Shown here piece after piece: positions 43,502 through 51,679 of a stretch of 55,263 bases of DNA (the first letter of the stretch is position 1; each line of letters starts with the position of its first letter). The stretch covers positions 1-55,263 of the forward strand of contig JAAYDL010000131.1 of assembly GCA_012729265.1 (NCBI GenBank). Direction: 5' to 3'. This stretch comes from Lentisphaerota bacterium (GTDB lineage Bacteria > Verrucomicrobiota > Kiritimatiellia > Kiritimatiellales > Pontiellaceae). The notes under the pieces were generated by a model that had not been told where the DNA came from, searched no databases, and saw nothing but the letters and a program-made list of their open reading frames with translations. A program made the translations under genes and the position numbers.

Positions 43502-43680
43502 ACATGCGACGACGACGTCGCATCTACGACAGTTCAACAGCATGCGACGAGGACGTCGCATCTACAAAGCACACTCCTCGTAGAATCGCACGACGTCCCC
43601 GTCGCTTGCCCCATCGTAGAAGCCGACGTCCCCGTCGCTTATCTCAACCTCGTAGAAGCCGACGTCCCCGTCGCTTATTG
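43502..43680. repeat. Family C repeat array
   Basis: Two units of the form GCGACGAGGACGTCGCATCT are followed by three inverted units TCGTAGAAGCCGACGTCCCC ending GTCGCTT, with a period of 36-37 bases. Single units lie at 41424-41450 and in the field after 19290. Confidence 0.85.
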
Positions 43681-43866
43681 CAGCCTAGCGATCCATGAAA
43701 AAACAAAAAAGGCTCTACGTATATTTTTATGGTAAATGTGGTTTTCCGACAGGATAACAAGATCATCGGGGTAATGCTTCCAAAGGAGTTCTCCTCTTCC
43801 CATCGATCTCTCATCTCCATCATGAACTTCCGCTATCCATTGTAATTTAATGCCATAAAAAACCAT
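43675..43866 (-). CDS. Doubtful small ORF, 63 residues
   Basis: An open frame with AGGAGG almost touching its ATG. The product (MVFYGIKLQWIAEVHDGDER ... ARLQ) matches nothing I recognise. Its end runs into the family C array. The ribosome site is too close to the start for efficient use, so it may be a fragment. Confidence 0.25.
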   Translation of the reverse strand: MVFYGIKLQWIAEVHDGDERSMGRGELLWKHYPDDLVILSENHIYHKNIRRAFFVFSWIARLQ

Positions 43867-43896
43867 TCCTCCTGTGATGCACAGGATTTGATCTGA

Positions 43897-44019
43897 TTAA
43901 AAAAGCTCGGCTGGCACGTCATCACCATCTGGGAGTGTGAGCTTCAGGACATGGAAAAGGTGAGTGCGAGATTAGACAGTATATTGTCCGGAACTATAGC
44001 AACGGGAGTGAATAGCTAG
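43897..44019 (+). pseudogene. 3' remnant of a very-short-patch repair endonuclease (vsr)
   Basis: A stop at 43894-43896 is followed by the frame LKKLGWHVITIWECELQD then MEKVSARLDSILSG and a stop at 44017-44019. LGWxVxxIWECEL is the C-terminal signature of Vsr nucleases, which nick T:G mismatches arising at methylated cytosine sites. The N-terminal two thirds are gone. It meets the end of a dcm remnant tail to tail, overlapping by 26 bases. Confidence 0.75.
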
Positions 44020-44245
44020 GTTCAACCCATTCATATTCTATTCCCGCAAAGGTTTTCAGAATCGCCTCAAAAATGACCTTAGCCCCTTTTGGAGGAACTG
44101 CCATTCCAATCTGTTTTCGAATCTGCTCTTTCGGCCCCGTGAAATCAAATTCATCAGGAAAGCCTTGAAGTCGTGCACGCTCACGATTTGTCAACTCTCG
44201 ATGCTCGTTCCAGTGGTAACCGTGTGTCCAGCAGCCAACGTCCAT
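43994..44245 (-). pseudogene. 3' remnant of a C5-cytosine DNA methyltransferase (dcm-type)
   Basis: The frame encodes WTHGYHWNEHRELTNRERAR, LQGFPDEFDFTG and QIRKQIGMAVPPKGAKVIF, the target-domain end and motifs IX-X of C5-cytosine methylases. An ATG at 44245 could start it, but the catalytic PCQ and ENV motifs and about 250 residues are missing. The frame continues upstream into the end of the helicase gene, so the junction is a deletion. With the vsr remnant it is what is left of a dcm-vsr pair. Confidence 0.75.
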
Positions 44246-44253
44246 CAAAAATC

Positions 44254-47200
44254 TTACGGGCGGGCTTGCTCGAAAAACGCTGCTGGCATTTGATGCTTTA
44301 ATGCCCAAACCATACTGATCGGGCGATCCCCCTCATAGGAGATCAGGTCAGAGACCGGGCCTAAATAGATAAACGGAGCAGCCTCACCTTCGATTTGTTT
44401 CTCGACGCGTCCAAAAAATAAAACCGTATAGTCTCGTTCCTTGAAGTGAATATAATTCTGCCCTGTAGTTGTTTTCTGCGTCACTGTCGACTGGCTCTCC
44501 CAATGCAATTGATTTCGGCTAATCGGATAGTCCTTATACAACGTCGTTGGAGAGAAATCCTGTTCGACCTTTCGAAAAGTCACAAGGTGAGCATACACCT
44601 TGAGTTCTCTATTGCAAAAAACACCAACTCCTGTTGGGCCTGGCTTTTCTATACTGTTCAGCCCCAAAGCCGCTTTTATTTCATGCGAACTATAGGCAGC
44701 ATGGAGTTTTAAATCGCAAGAGAACGGAAGTTCGACTTCAGCAAATGGATACTGCTGATTTCTGCGGCACCATTGTGCAATCTCCGCAGCGTCTTGGACC
44801 GCAGTTGTATTTCGGCACCATTTCTCGAATGAATCGGAACAACTTGAAACCCCAACGGCTTCACCTTTCTGCCCCCAAAATAAATAATGGAGTGAGGTGC
44901 TTTTTGCGTGTCCATACCTCTCTTCTGGATCGCGCACGGCGTTGTTCTTAGCGATATCCTCTACAGCATCAAGAAGTTGCGGGTCTGTTCTCAGAATCAA
45001 CCTCGTTAGAGTTTTTCTTGCGGATATTCTATCAGGATCTACGGGAGGAGGCAAATTTTTGGCTTCGGCTTTCCACTCCGACCATGTTTTATTTTTTAAA
45101 ACAGCAATTGGCGATAATCCGGTTTCGTCGATAAAATTACCAAACGTAAGAGGCTGGGCAGAGTAACTCTCCCACGTTTGAATTGCCTCGGGAATAAAGT
45201 TATTTAGATTATTCAGCACATCCTTAATCTTCTTCAGGATTCGCTCTCGGGCAATCCGCTCAAGGATAATGCTGCAACCCACAGGCAAATTGGGGAAATC
45301 GTTTTCAATTTCACGATCTATCCGCTGCCTGTTCCTTGAAAGAAGTGCCGTGAATTTTGTATCTAACCGATATTTACGATGCGTCTGACCCACAAAATCA
45401 AGAACGGTTAAACAATCTTTGCCAGGAGCATGTCTCAATCCCCGCCCCAACTGTTGAAGAAATACAGTAAGGCTCTCGGTTGGTCTCAAAAACAGGGCCA
45501 TATTGATTTCAGGAACATCAACGCCTTCGCTTAGCACATCGACAGTAAAAAGAAAAGATAACTTGCCTTCTCGAAAGTCGCGCAACCGCCGAGCACGCTC
45601 CTCACTTCCTGTCGTCCCCAGAATCACCGCCGCTGAAATATCAACCTCATTAAAGCACTGCGACATATAACGCGCATGCTCTTGCCCCGCACAGAACCCA
45701 ACACCTCTGACGTCAGTTAAATCGGGTTGGTATTTATGAATTGCCTGTATAATTAAGTCGACACGCTGCTTAGCACGAAAATCGTCACCTGTATAAACAT
45801 TTTCCAGTTCACGCTGGTCGTACCGTCCATTCCGCCAAAAACGCTCATCATCCAAATTTATGCAGTCCGACACTCCAAAATAATGGAATGGACAAAGCAA
45901 TTTTTCTTCCAAAGCCTCTGGCAACCGAATCTCCGCAGCATAGTGCCCTCCAAAATCGGGAGAAATTAGCGACCCATCCATGCGTTCTGGTGTCGCCGTT
46001 AACCCAACTAAAATCTCAGGCTCCAAATGATCAAAAATAGGCCGATAACTCGATGCCGTACCGTGATGGGCTTCATCAACAATCACAAAGCGAAAATGAT
46101 CTTTTCCAAAACGGGTCCAAAGCTTCTTAGCTCCCAAGCTTTTAACAGACGAAAACACATGATTCCAATCCGTTGGCTCCAACCCATCAACTAGCAGCTC
46201 TCCAAAGTTCTGATCTCTCAGAACCGTGCGAAAACATCCCAAAGCCTGTTCGAGAATCTCCTTTCGGTGAACCACAAACAACAGACGCTCTTTTTTCCCG
46301 GCTTGCTCAGTGTACCGCTTATAGTCCAATGCTGAGACAACCGTCTTTCCAGTTCCGGTCGCAGCAACTACAAGATTCCGCATAAAACCATTTTGGCGCG
46401 CAGCAGCCAACGCCTCTAAAATTCGCTCCTGAAACGGGCGCGGCGTAATCTCGGCAAAAAACTGAGCCCCGCCAAGCCCCCTCTGCTTGTAGCTATTTAT
46501 AGCGTTTCTGAACCTATTAAAATCCTGTTCCACTGCAAACGGCTCAAATTCCGGATTCTCCCAGTACGCGGAAAAATCCGCCACGAAGCGCTCAAGAATA
46601 TGCGGCATGTCTTGCGCAGTAACCTTAACCGTCCACTCCAATCCCTGGGTCATCGCAGAATGCGACATATTCGCTGACCCGATATACGCCGTAGAAAAGC
46701 CGCTATTTCGAACAAAATGGTACGCCTTTGCGTGTAATCGCGTTCCTCCCGTATCATAAGAGACTTTAATCCTGATATTGTCCTGCTGCGACAACCATTC
46801 CAAAGCTGCAGGATCACTGGCCCCCATATAACTGGTTGAAATAATACGAACAGGAATTCTCGCTTCGGAAAGCCGCTCAAATGCAGGAATCAAAAGTCGG
46901 AGTCCCGACCACTTAATGAACGAGATTAAAATATCGACTCTATCAGCAGTGAGCATCTCAGCCCGAAGTTCGTGCTCCAAGGGTGGATCAATTCCATGCC
47001 CCGTCAAAAGAGCGCTTATTGAAAGTGGCGTTTTGGGCCGCGCCAAAGGATCCGTTGAATCCCTTACTTGCAGCAGCATATTCTTATCATTCGCCAACAC
47101 CGTGTGCCGTTGCACATAATCAAGCCCGTCGGTTGCGGACAATAATTCAAGCAATCGGTTTATGATATCAACACGCTGATTCTTTTTGGCGACGTGAAGT

Positions 47201-47361
47201 GCTTTACCAAGAACCTTTGCTAAAAACTGGGCATAAACTTGAGGGGCTTCTTCATCATCAATCTTCCGCAATATCGGCTTCAGGTCTGGATAACTATCCA
47301 GTAACTCCTGAAGCTCTGCATCTAGAACCTGCTCATAAATACCAACGGACAAGCTACCCAT
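44254..47361 (-). CDS. PLD-nuclease/superfamily 2 helicase with DUF3427 domain
   Basis: A 1035-residue three-part protein. The phospholipase D-like nuclease part has HAKAYHF (near 208) and IGSANMSHSAM. The helicase has Walker A AATGTGKTVV (near 333), DEAH in VIVDEAHHGTASSY (near 425), GLTATPERMDG, VDVLSEGVDVPEINMAL and QLGRGLRHAPGKDCL. The C-terminal DUF3427 part includes YTVLFFGRVEK and ISMVWALKHQMP. Such proteins occur in defence islands and are thought to be single-polypeptide restriction enzymes. The start is ATG 47361, because it overlaps the true end of the NUDIX gene (ATGGGTAG); an ATG further upstream lies inside that gene. The 3' end abuts a dcm remnant. DNA cleavage is inferred from domains. 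Confidence 0.88.
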   Translation of the reverse strand: MGSLSVGIYEQVLDAELQELLDSYPDLKPILRKIDDEEAPQVYAQFLAKVLGKALHVAKKNQRVDIINRLLELLSATDGLDYVQRHTVLANDKNMLLQVRDSTDPLARPKTPLSISALLTGHGIDPPLEHELRAEMLTADRVDILISFIKWSGLRLLIPAFERLSEARIPVRIISTSYMGASDPAALEWLSQQDNIRIKVSYDTGGTRLHAKAYHFVRNSGFSTAYIGSANMSHSAMTQGLEWTVKVTAQDMPHILERFVADFSAYWENPEFEPFAVEQDFNRFRNAINSYKQRGLGGAQFFAEITPRPFQERILEALAAARQNGFMRNLVVAATGTGKTVVSALDYKRYTEQAGKKERLLFVVHRKEILEQALGCFRTVLRDQNFGELLVDGLEPTDWNHVFSSVKSLGAKKLWTRFGKDHFRFVIVDEAHHGTASSYRPIFDHLEPEILVGLTATPERMDGSLISPDFGGHYAAEIRLPEALEEKLLCPFHYFGVSDCINLDDERFWRNGRYDQRELENVYTGDDFRAKQRVDLIIQAIHKYQPDLTDVRGVGFCAGQEHARYMSQCFNEVDISAAVILGTTGSEERARRLRDFREGKLSFLFTVDVLSEGVDVPEINMALFLRPTESLTVFLQQLGRGLRHAPGKDCLTVLDFVGQTHRKYRLDTKFTALLSRNRQRIDREIENDFPNLPVGCSIILERIARERILKKIKDVLNNLNNFIPEAIQTWESYSAQPLTFGNFIDETGLSPIAVLKNKTWSEWKAEAKNLPPPVDPDRISARKTLTRLILRTDPQLLDAVEDIAKNNAVRDPEERYGHAKSTSLHYLFWGQKGEAVGVSSCSDSFEKWCRNTTAVQDAAEIAQWCRRNQQYPFAEVELPFSCDLKLHAAYSSHEIKAALGLNSIEKPGPTGVGVFCNRELKVYAHLVTFRKVEQDFSPTTLYKDYPISRNQLHWESQSTVTQKTTTGQNYIHFKERDYTVLFFGRVEKQIEGEAAPFIYLGPVSDLISYEGDRPISMVWALKHQMPAAFFEQARP

Positions 47362-47790
47362 AAACACAGACCTCGCTAACCAAATTTTTAACAATTGGAA
47401 TATCTGCAGGAGCCCACAACAGTTCTTCCCATTTCAAGGGGTCGCCCCAGCAAAAACCGTTTTGCTCAGTAAACTCAAAATCCTGACGTTCAACGAATTT
47501 ATAAAAAAAGGAGTTAAACAGATTGTGCCAAAATCGTACTGATGTAAAGAATCCAGTATCTGTTCCAATTTACCCACACACAAAGACAACTCCTCCTTAA
47601 TTTCACGTCGCAAAGCTTTTTCTTGGACTTCCCTGAACTCGACTTTTCCTCCGGGAAATTCCCAAAGCAATGCCAAACGCTTATGAGCTGAACGTTGTAC
47701 CGCGAACAAACAACCTCTTTTGTCGACCATTACAAGACACACAACAGGCATGTGTTCATTTTTCAACGGAATTGCAAGGCCTTTAGTCAT
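47354..47790 (-). pseudogene. NUDIX hydrolase (MutT-like), frameshifted near its end
   Basis: The first frame (47790 to about 47509) holds the NUDIX box GGKVEFREVQEKALRREIKE and EEL, preceded by LLWEFPGG, as in MutT-type 8-oxo-dGTPases. It then turns into unrelated residues and stops at 47434. In the next frame the expected end is intact: FYKFVERQDFEFTEQNGF, then WGDPLKWEELLWAPADIP and a stop at 47354-47356. The switch is in a run of seven A (47503-47509). The complete gene overlaps the helicase start. Cause: mutation, base-calling error, or programmed slippage. It would remove damaged or modified nucleotides; NUDIX genes beside DUF3427 helicases are, as I recall, common. Confidence 0.8.
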
Positions 47791-47791
47791 T

Positions 47792-48001
47792 TTACGCTTG
47801 CCTTCTAGCTTCTCTCGCCTGAACGGCTTTCAGGGCGCGCTGACGGCGGCCTTCGGCATCGAGTTTTGTCTGGCCCCCGGTTATGCGGCCTAGAAGTGCG
47901 GCGACCTTTGAACGTAGTTTCGGAGAGCGCTCAATATGACTAAGAATTTCCTTATCGGATATGTCGTATCTGTTCTGGCATTTGGGGCAGGTGGTCTTCA
48001 C
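47792..48001 (-). CDS. Small CxxC zinc-ribbon-like protein
   Basis: A 69-residue basic protein starting MKTTCPKCQNRYDISDKEIL, with a single CPKC knuckle, then a helical Arg/Lys-rich end (RRQRALKAVQAREARRQ). Only one pair of cysteines is present, so zinc would need a dimer or a partner. The start is GTG 48001; the ribosome site GGAG lies inside a perfect 13-bp hairpin (48002-48038). It is next to the NUDIX gene (1 base between) and may belong to that unit. Function unknown. Confidence 0.6.
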   Translation of the reverse strand: MKTTCPKCQNRYDISDKEILSHIERSPKLRSKVAALLGRITGGQTKLDAEGRRQRALKAVQAREARRQA

Positions 48002-48038
48002 GGCAAAGCTCCTTCAATATTCCACAAGGAGCTTTGCC
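48002..48038 (-). promoter_or_regulatory. Perfect 13-bp inverted repeat covering a ribosome-binding site
   Basis: GGCAAAGCTCCTT and AAGGAGCTTTGCC flank an 11-base loop. On the minus strand the second arm read contains the GGAG of the zinc-ribbon gene and ends at its GTG. Folding would hide the ribosome site. No T-run follows, so it is not a standard terminator. Confidence 0.6.
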
Positions 48039-48052
48039 TAGATCGAACTATT

Positions 48053-48733
48053 TTACAATCCAAAGCTTTTCGCATTTTGCTCAGATTTTTCCGGTCCCAG
48101 CGCGTCAATGCAGCAGATGGCAATTGCTACTTCCTTTTCAAAGCTCTCCCGGCTGATGCTGTTAAGAGAGGTATATTCTAGGCTCATGAAAGCCTCGACC
48201 CAACGGGGATTAACGTTTTCCCTCCCGAGCTTACGGGCAATCTCCGTAATCAGATCGGAATAGGGTGACCAGCGGGACACTGAGGAATCGGCAATCCATT
48301 CATTTATTCCGCCTTTAAATTGCTGTAGGTTATCGATCAACTTGTCATCTGCGTTGTATCGGGCGATACAAATCGGCTCCCCCATGGTCTGCGGCGCACA
48401 GGAATCATTCGCCTTGGTAATTCTTGTTACCACACCACCAACTTCTGATTTCACGAGTGCGGAGCATCCGCCGCCGACATCCACCTCTTCCCAGCTGTTC
48501 TTTTCACACCATTCGACGAGATAGGCGTTCTGAAAAGCTGCAAACTCAACGTCCTCCCAGATATCCTCATCCAGTGATTCGCCGTCAGACCGATCGAGAT
48601 CACTGATCCGATCCGGATAGATATATGCATCGTCGCCGGTATAGATTTCGGCGGTATAGTCATATTCAATTCCCCGGAATTCAAATGTTCCACTGAACTG
48701 CTTCTTTATCGTTCTTTCTCTTTCTCCGGCGGT
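48053..48733 (-). pseudogene. 5'-truncated gene of unknown family
   Basis: A 226-codon open frame lacks an ATG; the first plausible start (GTG 48484) cuts it in half. The upstream half looks coding (EFRGIEYDYTAEIYTGDDAY, DGESLDEDIWEDVEFAAFQN, YLVEWCEKNSWEE). The rest includes GGINEWIADSSVSRWSPYSD and VNPRWVEAFMSLEYTSLNSI. No family is recognised. The frame begins at a stop that coincides with one arm of a TCTAGGGCC/GGGCCTAGA inverted repeat, so its 5' end was probably lost there. Confidence 0.5.
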
Positions 48734-48777
48734 CTAGGGCCTGCCGGATTGCCCTATTCGCATTATCTTGGGCCTAG
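48733..48777. repeat. TCTAGG inverted repeat at the broken gene end
   Basis: TCTAGGGCC (48733-48741) and GGGCCTAGA (48769-48777) are inverted with 8 of 9 bases matching, 27 bases apart. This marks the boundary of the truncated gene. Confidence 0.5.
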
Positions 48778-48960
48778 ATAAATTGTCCAGTGTTTATGGT
48801 GAAAATAATTCACTCCACTGCATCCAGTTGAACCGTCGTTTTCATGCGCACATTTTATGCGCAGCGGACCAACCGTCTACAGACTAAGAATCTCATCGGA
48901 ATGGTTTTTGTCAGCGGGAACTTGGGCAGATATGAGAGCAGCCTGGACGCTGCGGTAGGA

Positions 48961-49060
48961 TATTGCTCCGGCAACTAAATATTGAGATTAACCACGATAG
49001 AGCGCAAGGACCACAAAGACAAAAACCTGCTTTTTCGCGCTCTATGTGTTTTTTTGCGGT
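48961..49060. repeat. Family D dispersed repeat, copy 2
   Basis: TATTGCTCCGGCAACTAAAT, then AGAGCGCAAGGACCACAAAG, then the inverted arm CGCGCTCTATGTGTTTTTTT. It matches 19557-19660 throughout. Confidence 0.85.
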
Positions 49061-49165
49061 CAAAATTCCGGAGTAAGTTTACCCTGCCTGTCCTGTTATC
49101 CTGTCGAAAAACCACCGTTCACCCAAATAATCCACGCTGAGCCGCGAAAAAGGAGAAAAAAGCAA

Positions 49166-49193
49166 TTGCCATATTCCCCTGACACGGGACAAT
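49166..49193 (+). promoter_or_regulatory. Possible pheS promoter
   Basis: TTGCCA (5 of 6) is followed after 16 bases by GACAAT (4 of 6), about 40 bases before the start codon. Weak -10, so tentative. Confidence 0.35.
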
Positions 49194-49234
49194 AGGGCGC
49201 TGTTTATCGATTTGGCGAAACGGAGTACAAAAAA

Positions 49235-50245
49235 ATGAATCTACAGGATTTGATCGCTCTCAAAGAAAAAGCACTCAACGAAGCGCAAACGGCCGCCGAT
49301 GCCGCGGCGCTCGAAGCCGTGCGCATCGCTTATCTGGGCCGAAAAGGCAAACTCCCGGAAATTATGCAGGAGCTGCGTAATGTTTCTCCGGAGGAACGCC
49401 CTATGTTCGGCAAGACAGCCAACGAGCTTAAAAACGAGCTGACCGATATTATTAAAGCCAAACAGAGCAGCTTTTCCGACGGCAGAGCCGCCGCAGCGGG
49501 TTTTGACCTCACCCAACCCGGTCAGTGGCAGGGCCTCGGCACGCGCCATCCGATCACACAGATTACTGACCGCATTACCCAGATCTTTCAAACGCTCGGC
49601 TTCACCGTTGCGGACGGCCCGGATGTGGAAACGGTCTGGAACAACTTTGATGCGCTCAACACGCCGGCAGACCATCCGTCGCGCGATGAGCAGGACACCT
49701 TTTATCTGAAAAACGGAGACCTCATGCGCTGCCACACCTCGCCGGTGCAGGTGCGCTATATGATGGCACACAAACCGCCGGTGCGCATTATTTCCCCCGG
49801 CCGCTGCTACCGCCGCGATACGCCGGACGCCACACACAGTGCGAACTTCCATCAGGTGGAAGGGCTCTTTGTGGATGAACATGTTTCGCTGGCCGACCTC
49901 AAGGGCACCCTCTCCTACTTTGCCCGCGAGCTGATGGGCCCGAACGTGAAGGTTCGTTTCCGTCCCCACTTTTTCCCGTTCACGGAACCCAGCGTCGAAG
50001 TCGATTTCACCTGCCACGTCTGCCAGGGAAAAGGCTGCCGCGTCTGTAAAAACAGTGGATGGATTGAGATTCTCGGCGCGGGCATGGTGGATCCTAACGT
50101 TTTCAGCGCCGTTGGATATGACAGCAGCACACTGAGCGGCTTTGCCTTCGGCATGGGTATTGAACGGATCACCATGATCCTTTACGGGATTCACGACATC
50201 CGGAATCTATACGAAAACGACGTACGGTTTCTTTCGCAATTCTAG
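49235..50245 (+). CDS. pheS: Phenylalanyl-tRNA synthetase alpha subunit
   Basis: PheS charges tRNA-Phe as part of an alpha2-beta2 enzyme. The 336 residues contain the N-terminal coiled coil, motif 1 region (RHPITQITDRITQIFQTLGF), motif 2 region with FHQVEGLFVDEHV and FRPHFFPFTEPSVEVDF, and motif 3 GFAFGMGIERITMILYG. The GCGMV-type loop reads LGAGMVDPNV. CGGAGTAC precedes ATG 49235. The partner pheT is not downstream; a phosphofructokinase gene is, 13 bases on. The beta subunit must be encoded elsewhere. Confidence 0.96.
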   Translation: MNLQDLIALKEKALNEAQTAADAAALEAVRIAYLGRKGKLPEIMQELRNVSPEERPMFGKTANELKNELTDIIKAKQSSFSDGRAAAAGFDLTQPGQWQGLGTRHPITQITDRITQIFQTLGFTVADGPDVETVWNNFDALNTPADHPSRDEQDTFYLKNGDLMRCHTSPVQVRYMMAHKPPVRIISPGRCYRRDTPDATHSANFHQVEGLFVDEHVSLADLKGTLSYFARELMGPNVKVRFRPHFFPFTEPSVEVDFTCHVCQGKGCRVCKNSGWIEILGAGMVDPNVFSAVGYDSSTLSGFAFGMGIERITMILYGIHDIRNLYENDVRFLSQF

Positions 50246-50258
50246 GAGAGACGAAATT

Positions 50259-51557
50259 ATGAATGAGCTGAAGATCATCAAGGCCGAAGAACTTGGGCCG
50301 GCCCAATACGACTCGCCGCTGAAAGGCCAGATCAGCCGCTTCTATAATGGCGAGGGCATCTCGGCCGGCGACCGGACCAAGGATTTCGTGCAGTATGAAA
50401 AGATTGCCGACATTGAATTTTTCGAGCTGGGGGGACCGCGCGAAAAGCTCTTCTTCAACCCGAAAGAGGTCACCGTCGGCATCGTCACCTGCGGAGGATT
50501 GTGCCCGGGCCTGAACGACGTCATCCGGGCCCTCACCTTCTGCAGTTTGAACAGCTATGGCGTCAAGCGCGTCCTCGGCTTCAAATACGGCTACGAAGGC
50601 CTCGTCGCCAAGTACTACCACTATCCGATCGAACTCACCACCGACAACACCGACGACATCCACGAAAAGGGCGGAACCATCCTCCGCTCCTCTCGGGGCC
50701 AGCAGGACACCGAAGAAATCATCAATACCCTGCTCCACTACGGCGTCAACATTCTCTTCACGATCGGGGGCGACGGCACGCAGCGTGGGTCGCGCGACAT
50801 TGTCGAGGGTCTGAAGGCCCGCAACCTGCCGATCGCCGTCGTCGGGATTCCCAAAACGATCGACAACGACATCAGTCTGATCCAGCGCTCATTCGGCTTC
50901 GAGACCGCCGTGGAAGCCACCTGGGACCTCATTACCAACGCCCACGCCGAGGCCAAGGCGTTCAGGAACGGCGTCGGACTGGTCAAGCTGATGGGGCGCC
51001 AATCGGGCTGGATCGCCGCCAGCGCCGCGCTCGCGAACTGCAACGTCAACTTTTGTCTGGTCCCCGAAGTACCGTTCGACCTGCACGGCCCGAACGGCTT
51101 CCTCTTCCATCTGAAACAACGCCTGAAACGGAAGGAACATGCCGTCGTCGTCGTGGCCGAAGGCGCGGGACAATACCTGTTCGAACAGCGCACGGATACG
51201 GACAAGTCCGGAAACAAGCGGCTGCAGGATGTCGGCGACCTGCTCAACGACGAAATCGACCGCTATTTCAAAAGCGAAAAGATGGAGGTCAACATTAAGT
51301 ATTTCGACCCCAGCTACAACATACGGAGCCGTCGCGCCAATGCCAACGACTCGATGTACTGCCTGCGACTGGGCAACAATGCCGTGCATGCGGCGATGGC
51401 CGGAAAGACCAACATGATCGTCGGCCTGCACCATGACCGGCTGATTCACGTCCCGATTTCGATGATCGGTCCTCGCAAAACCATCGATCCACAAAGCTGG
51501 TTCTGGCAAACCGTGCTTCAGACGACGCTCCAGCCGGCGAACATGATCAACGCGTGA
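50259..51557 (+). CDS. 6-phosphofructokinase, ATP-type of the PPi-related clade
   Basis: A 432-residue phosphofructokinase of the long type. GGDGTQRG (near 169) has the Gly that favours ATP over pyrophosphate, while PKTIDND has the Lys typical of the PPi-dependent clade, a mixture seen in plant and trypanosome ATP enzymes. Other motifs are TCGGLCPGLNDVIR (N-terminal phosphate loop), GRQSGWIA and PEVPFDL. It phosphorylates fructose 6-phosphate in glycolysis. It follows pheS by 13 bases with AGGAGAG as ribosome site, so the two are probably cotranscribed. Donor choice cannot be settled from sequence alone. Confidence 0.93.
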   Translation: MNELKIIKAEELGPAQYDSPLKGQISRFYNGEGISAGDRTKDFVQYEKIADIEFFELGGPREKLFFNPKEVTVGIVTCGGLCPGLNDVIRALTFCSLNSYGVKRVLGFKYGYEGLVAKYYHYPIELTTDNTDDIHEKGGTILRSSRGQQDTEEIINTLLHYGVNILFTIGGDGTQRGSRDIVEGLKARNLPIAVVGIPKTIDNDISLIQRSFGFETAVEATWDLITNAHAEAKAFRNGVGLVKLMGRQSGWIAASAALANCNVNFCLVPEVPFDLHGPNGFLFHLKQRLKRKEHAVVVVAEGAGQYLFEQRTDTDKSGNKRLQDVGDLLNDEIDRYFKSEKMEVNIKYFDPSYNIRSRRANANDSMYCLRLGNNAVHAAMAGKTNMIVGLHHDRLIHVPISMIGPRKTIDPQSWFWQTVLQTTLQPANMINA

Positions 51558-51571
51558 TGCACAATCCATTT

Positions 51572-51654
51572 GGAACCACGGATTCACACGAATGAACACG
51601 GATGCAGGAACCGCTATTAAATCCGTGTTTATCCGCGTTCATCCGTGGTTCTAT
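51572..51654. repeat. Family B palindromic repeat, copy 2
   Basis: GGAACCACGGATTCACACGA ... GTTCATCCGTGGTTCTATA is an imperfect palindrome lying after the phosphofructokinase stop. Its reverse complement matches 28804-28891 at both ends. Confidence 0.9.
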
Positions 51655-51679
51655 ATATAAAGCATAGAGAATTAGTACG

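Larger units (their letters stand above)
48778..49234. other. Intergenic stretch upstream of pheS
   Basis: No gene is seen. It holds a family D repeat (48961-49060) and a possible pheS promoter (49166-49193). The remaining sequence has no clear structure. Confidence 0.6.

Noticed and set aside
43560-43680. Evenly spaced repeats that look like a short CRISPR array
   Set aside because: The units are internally palindromic, occur in both orientations and singly elsewhere (41424-41450), the short spacers are related to each other, and no cas gene is present.
43911-43927. TGGCAC as a sigma-54 promoter -24 element
   Set aside because: No TTGCA-type -12 element at the right spacing, and it lies in the vsr remnant.
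48002-48038. The perfect hairpin as an intrinsic terminator of the upstream gene
   Set aside because: No T-run follows on either strand; it overlaps a ribosome site instead.
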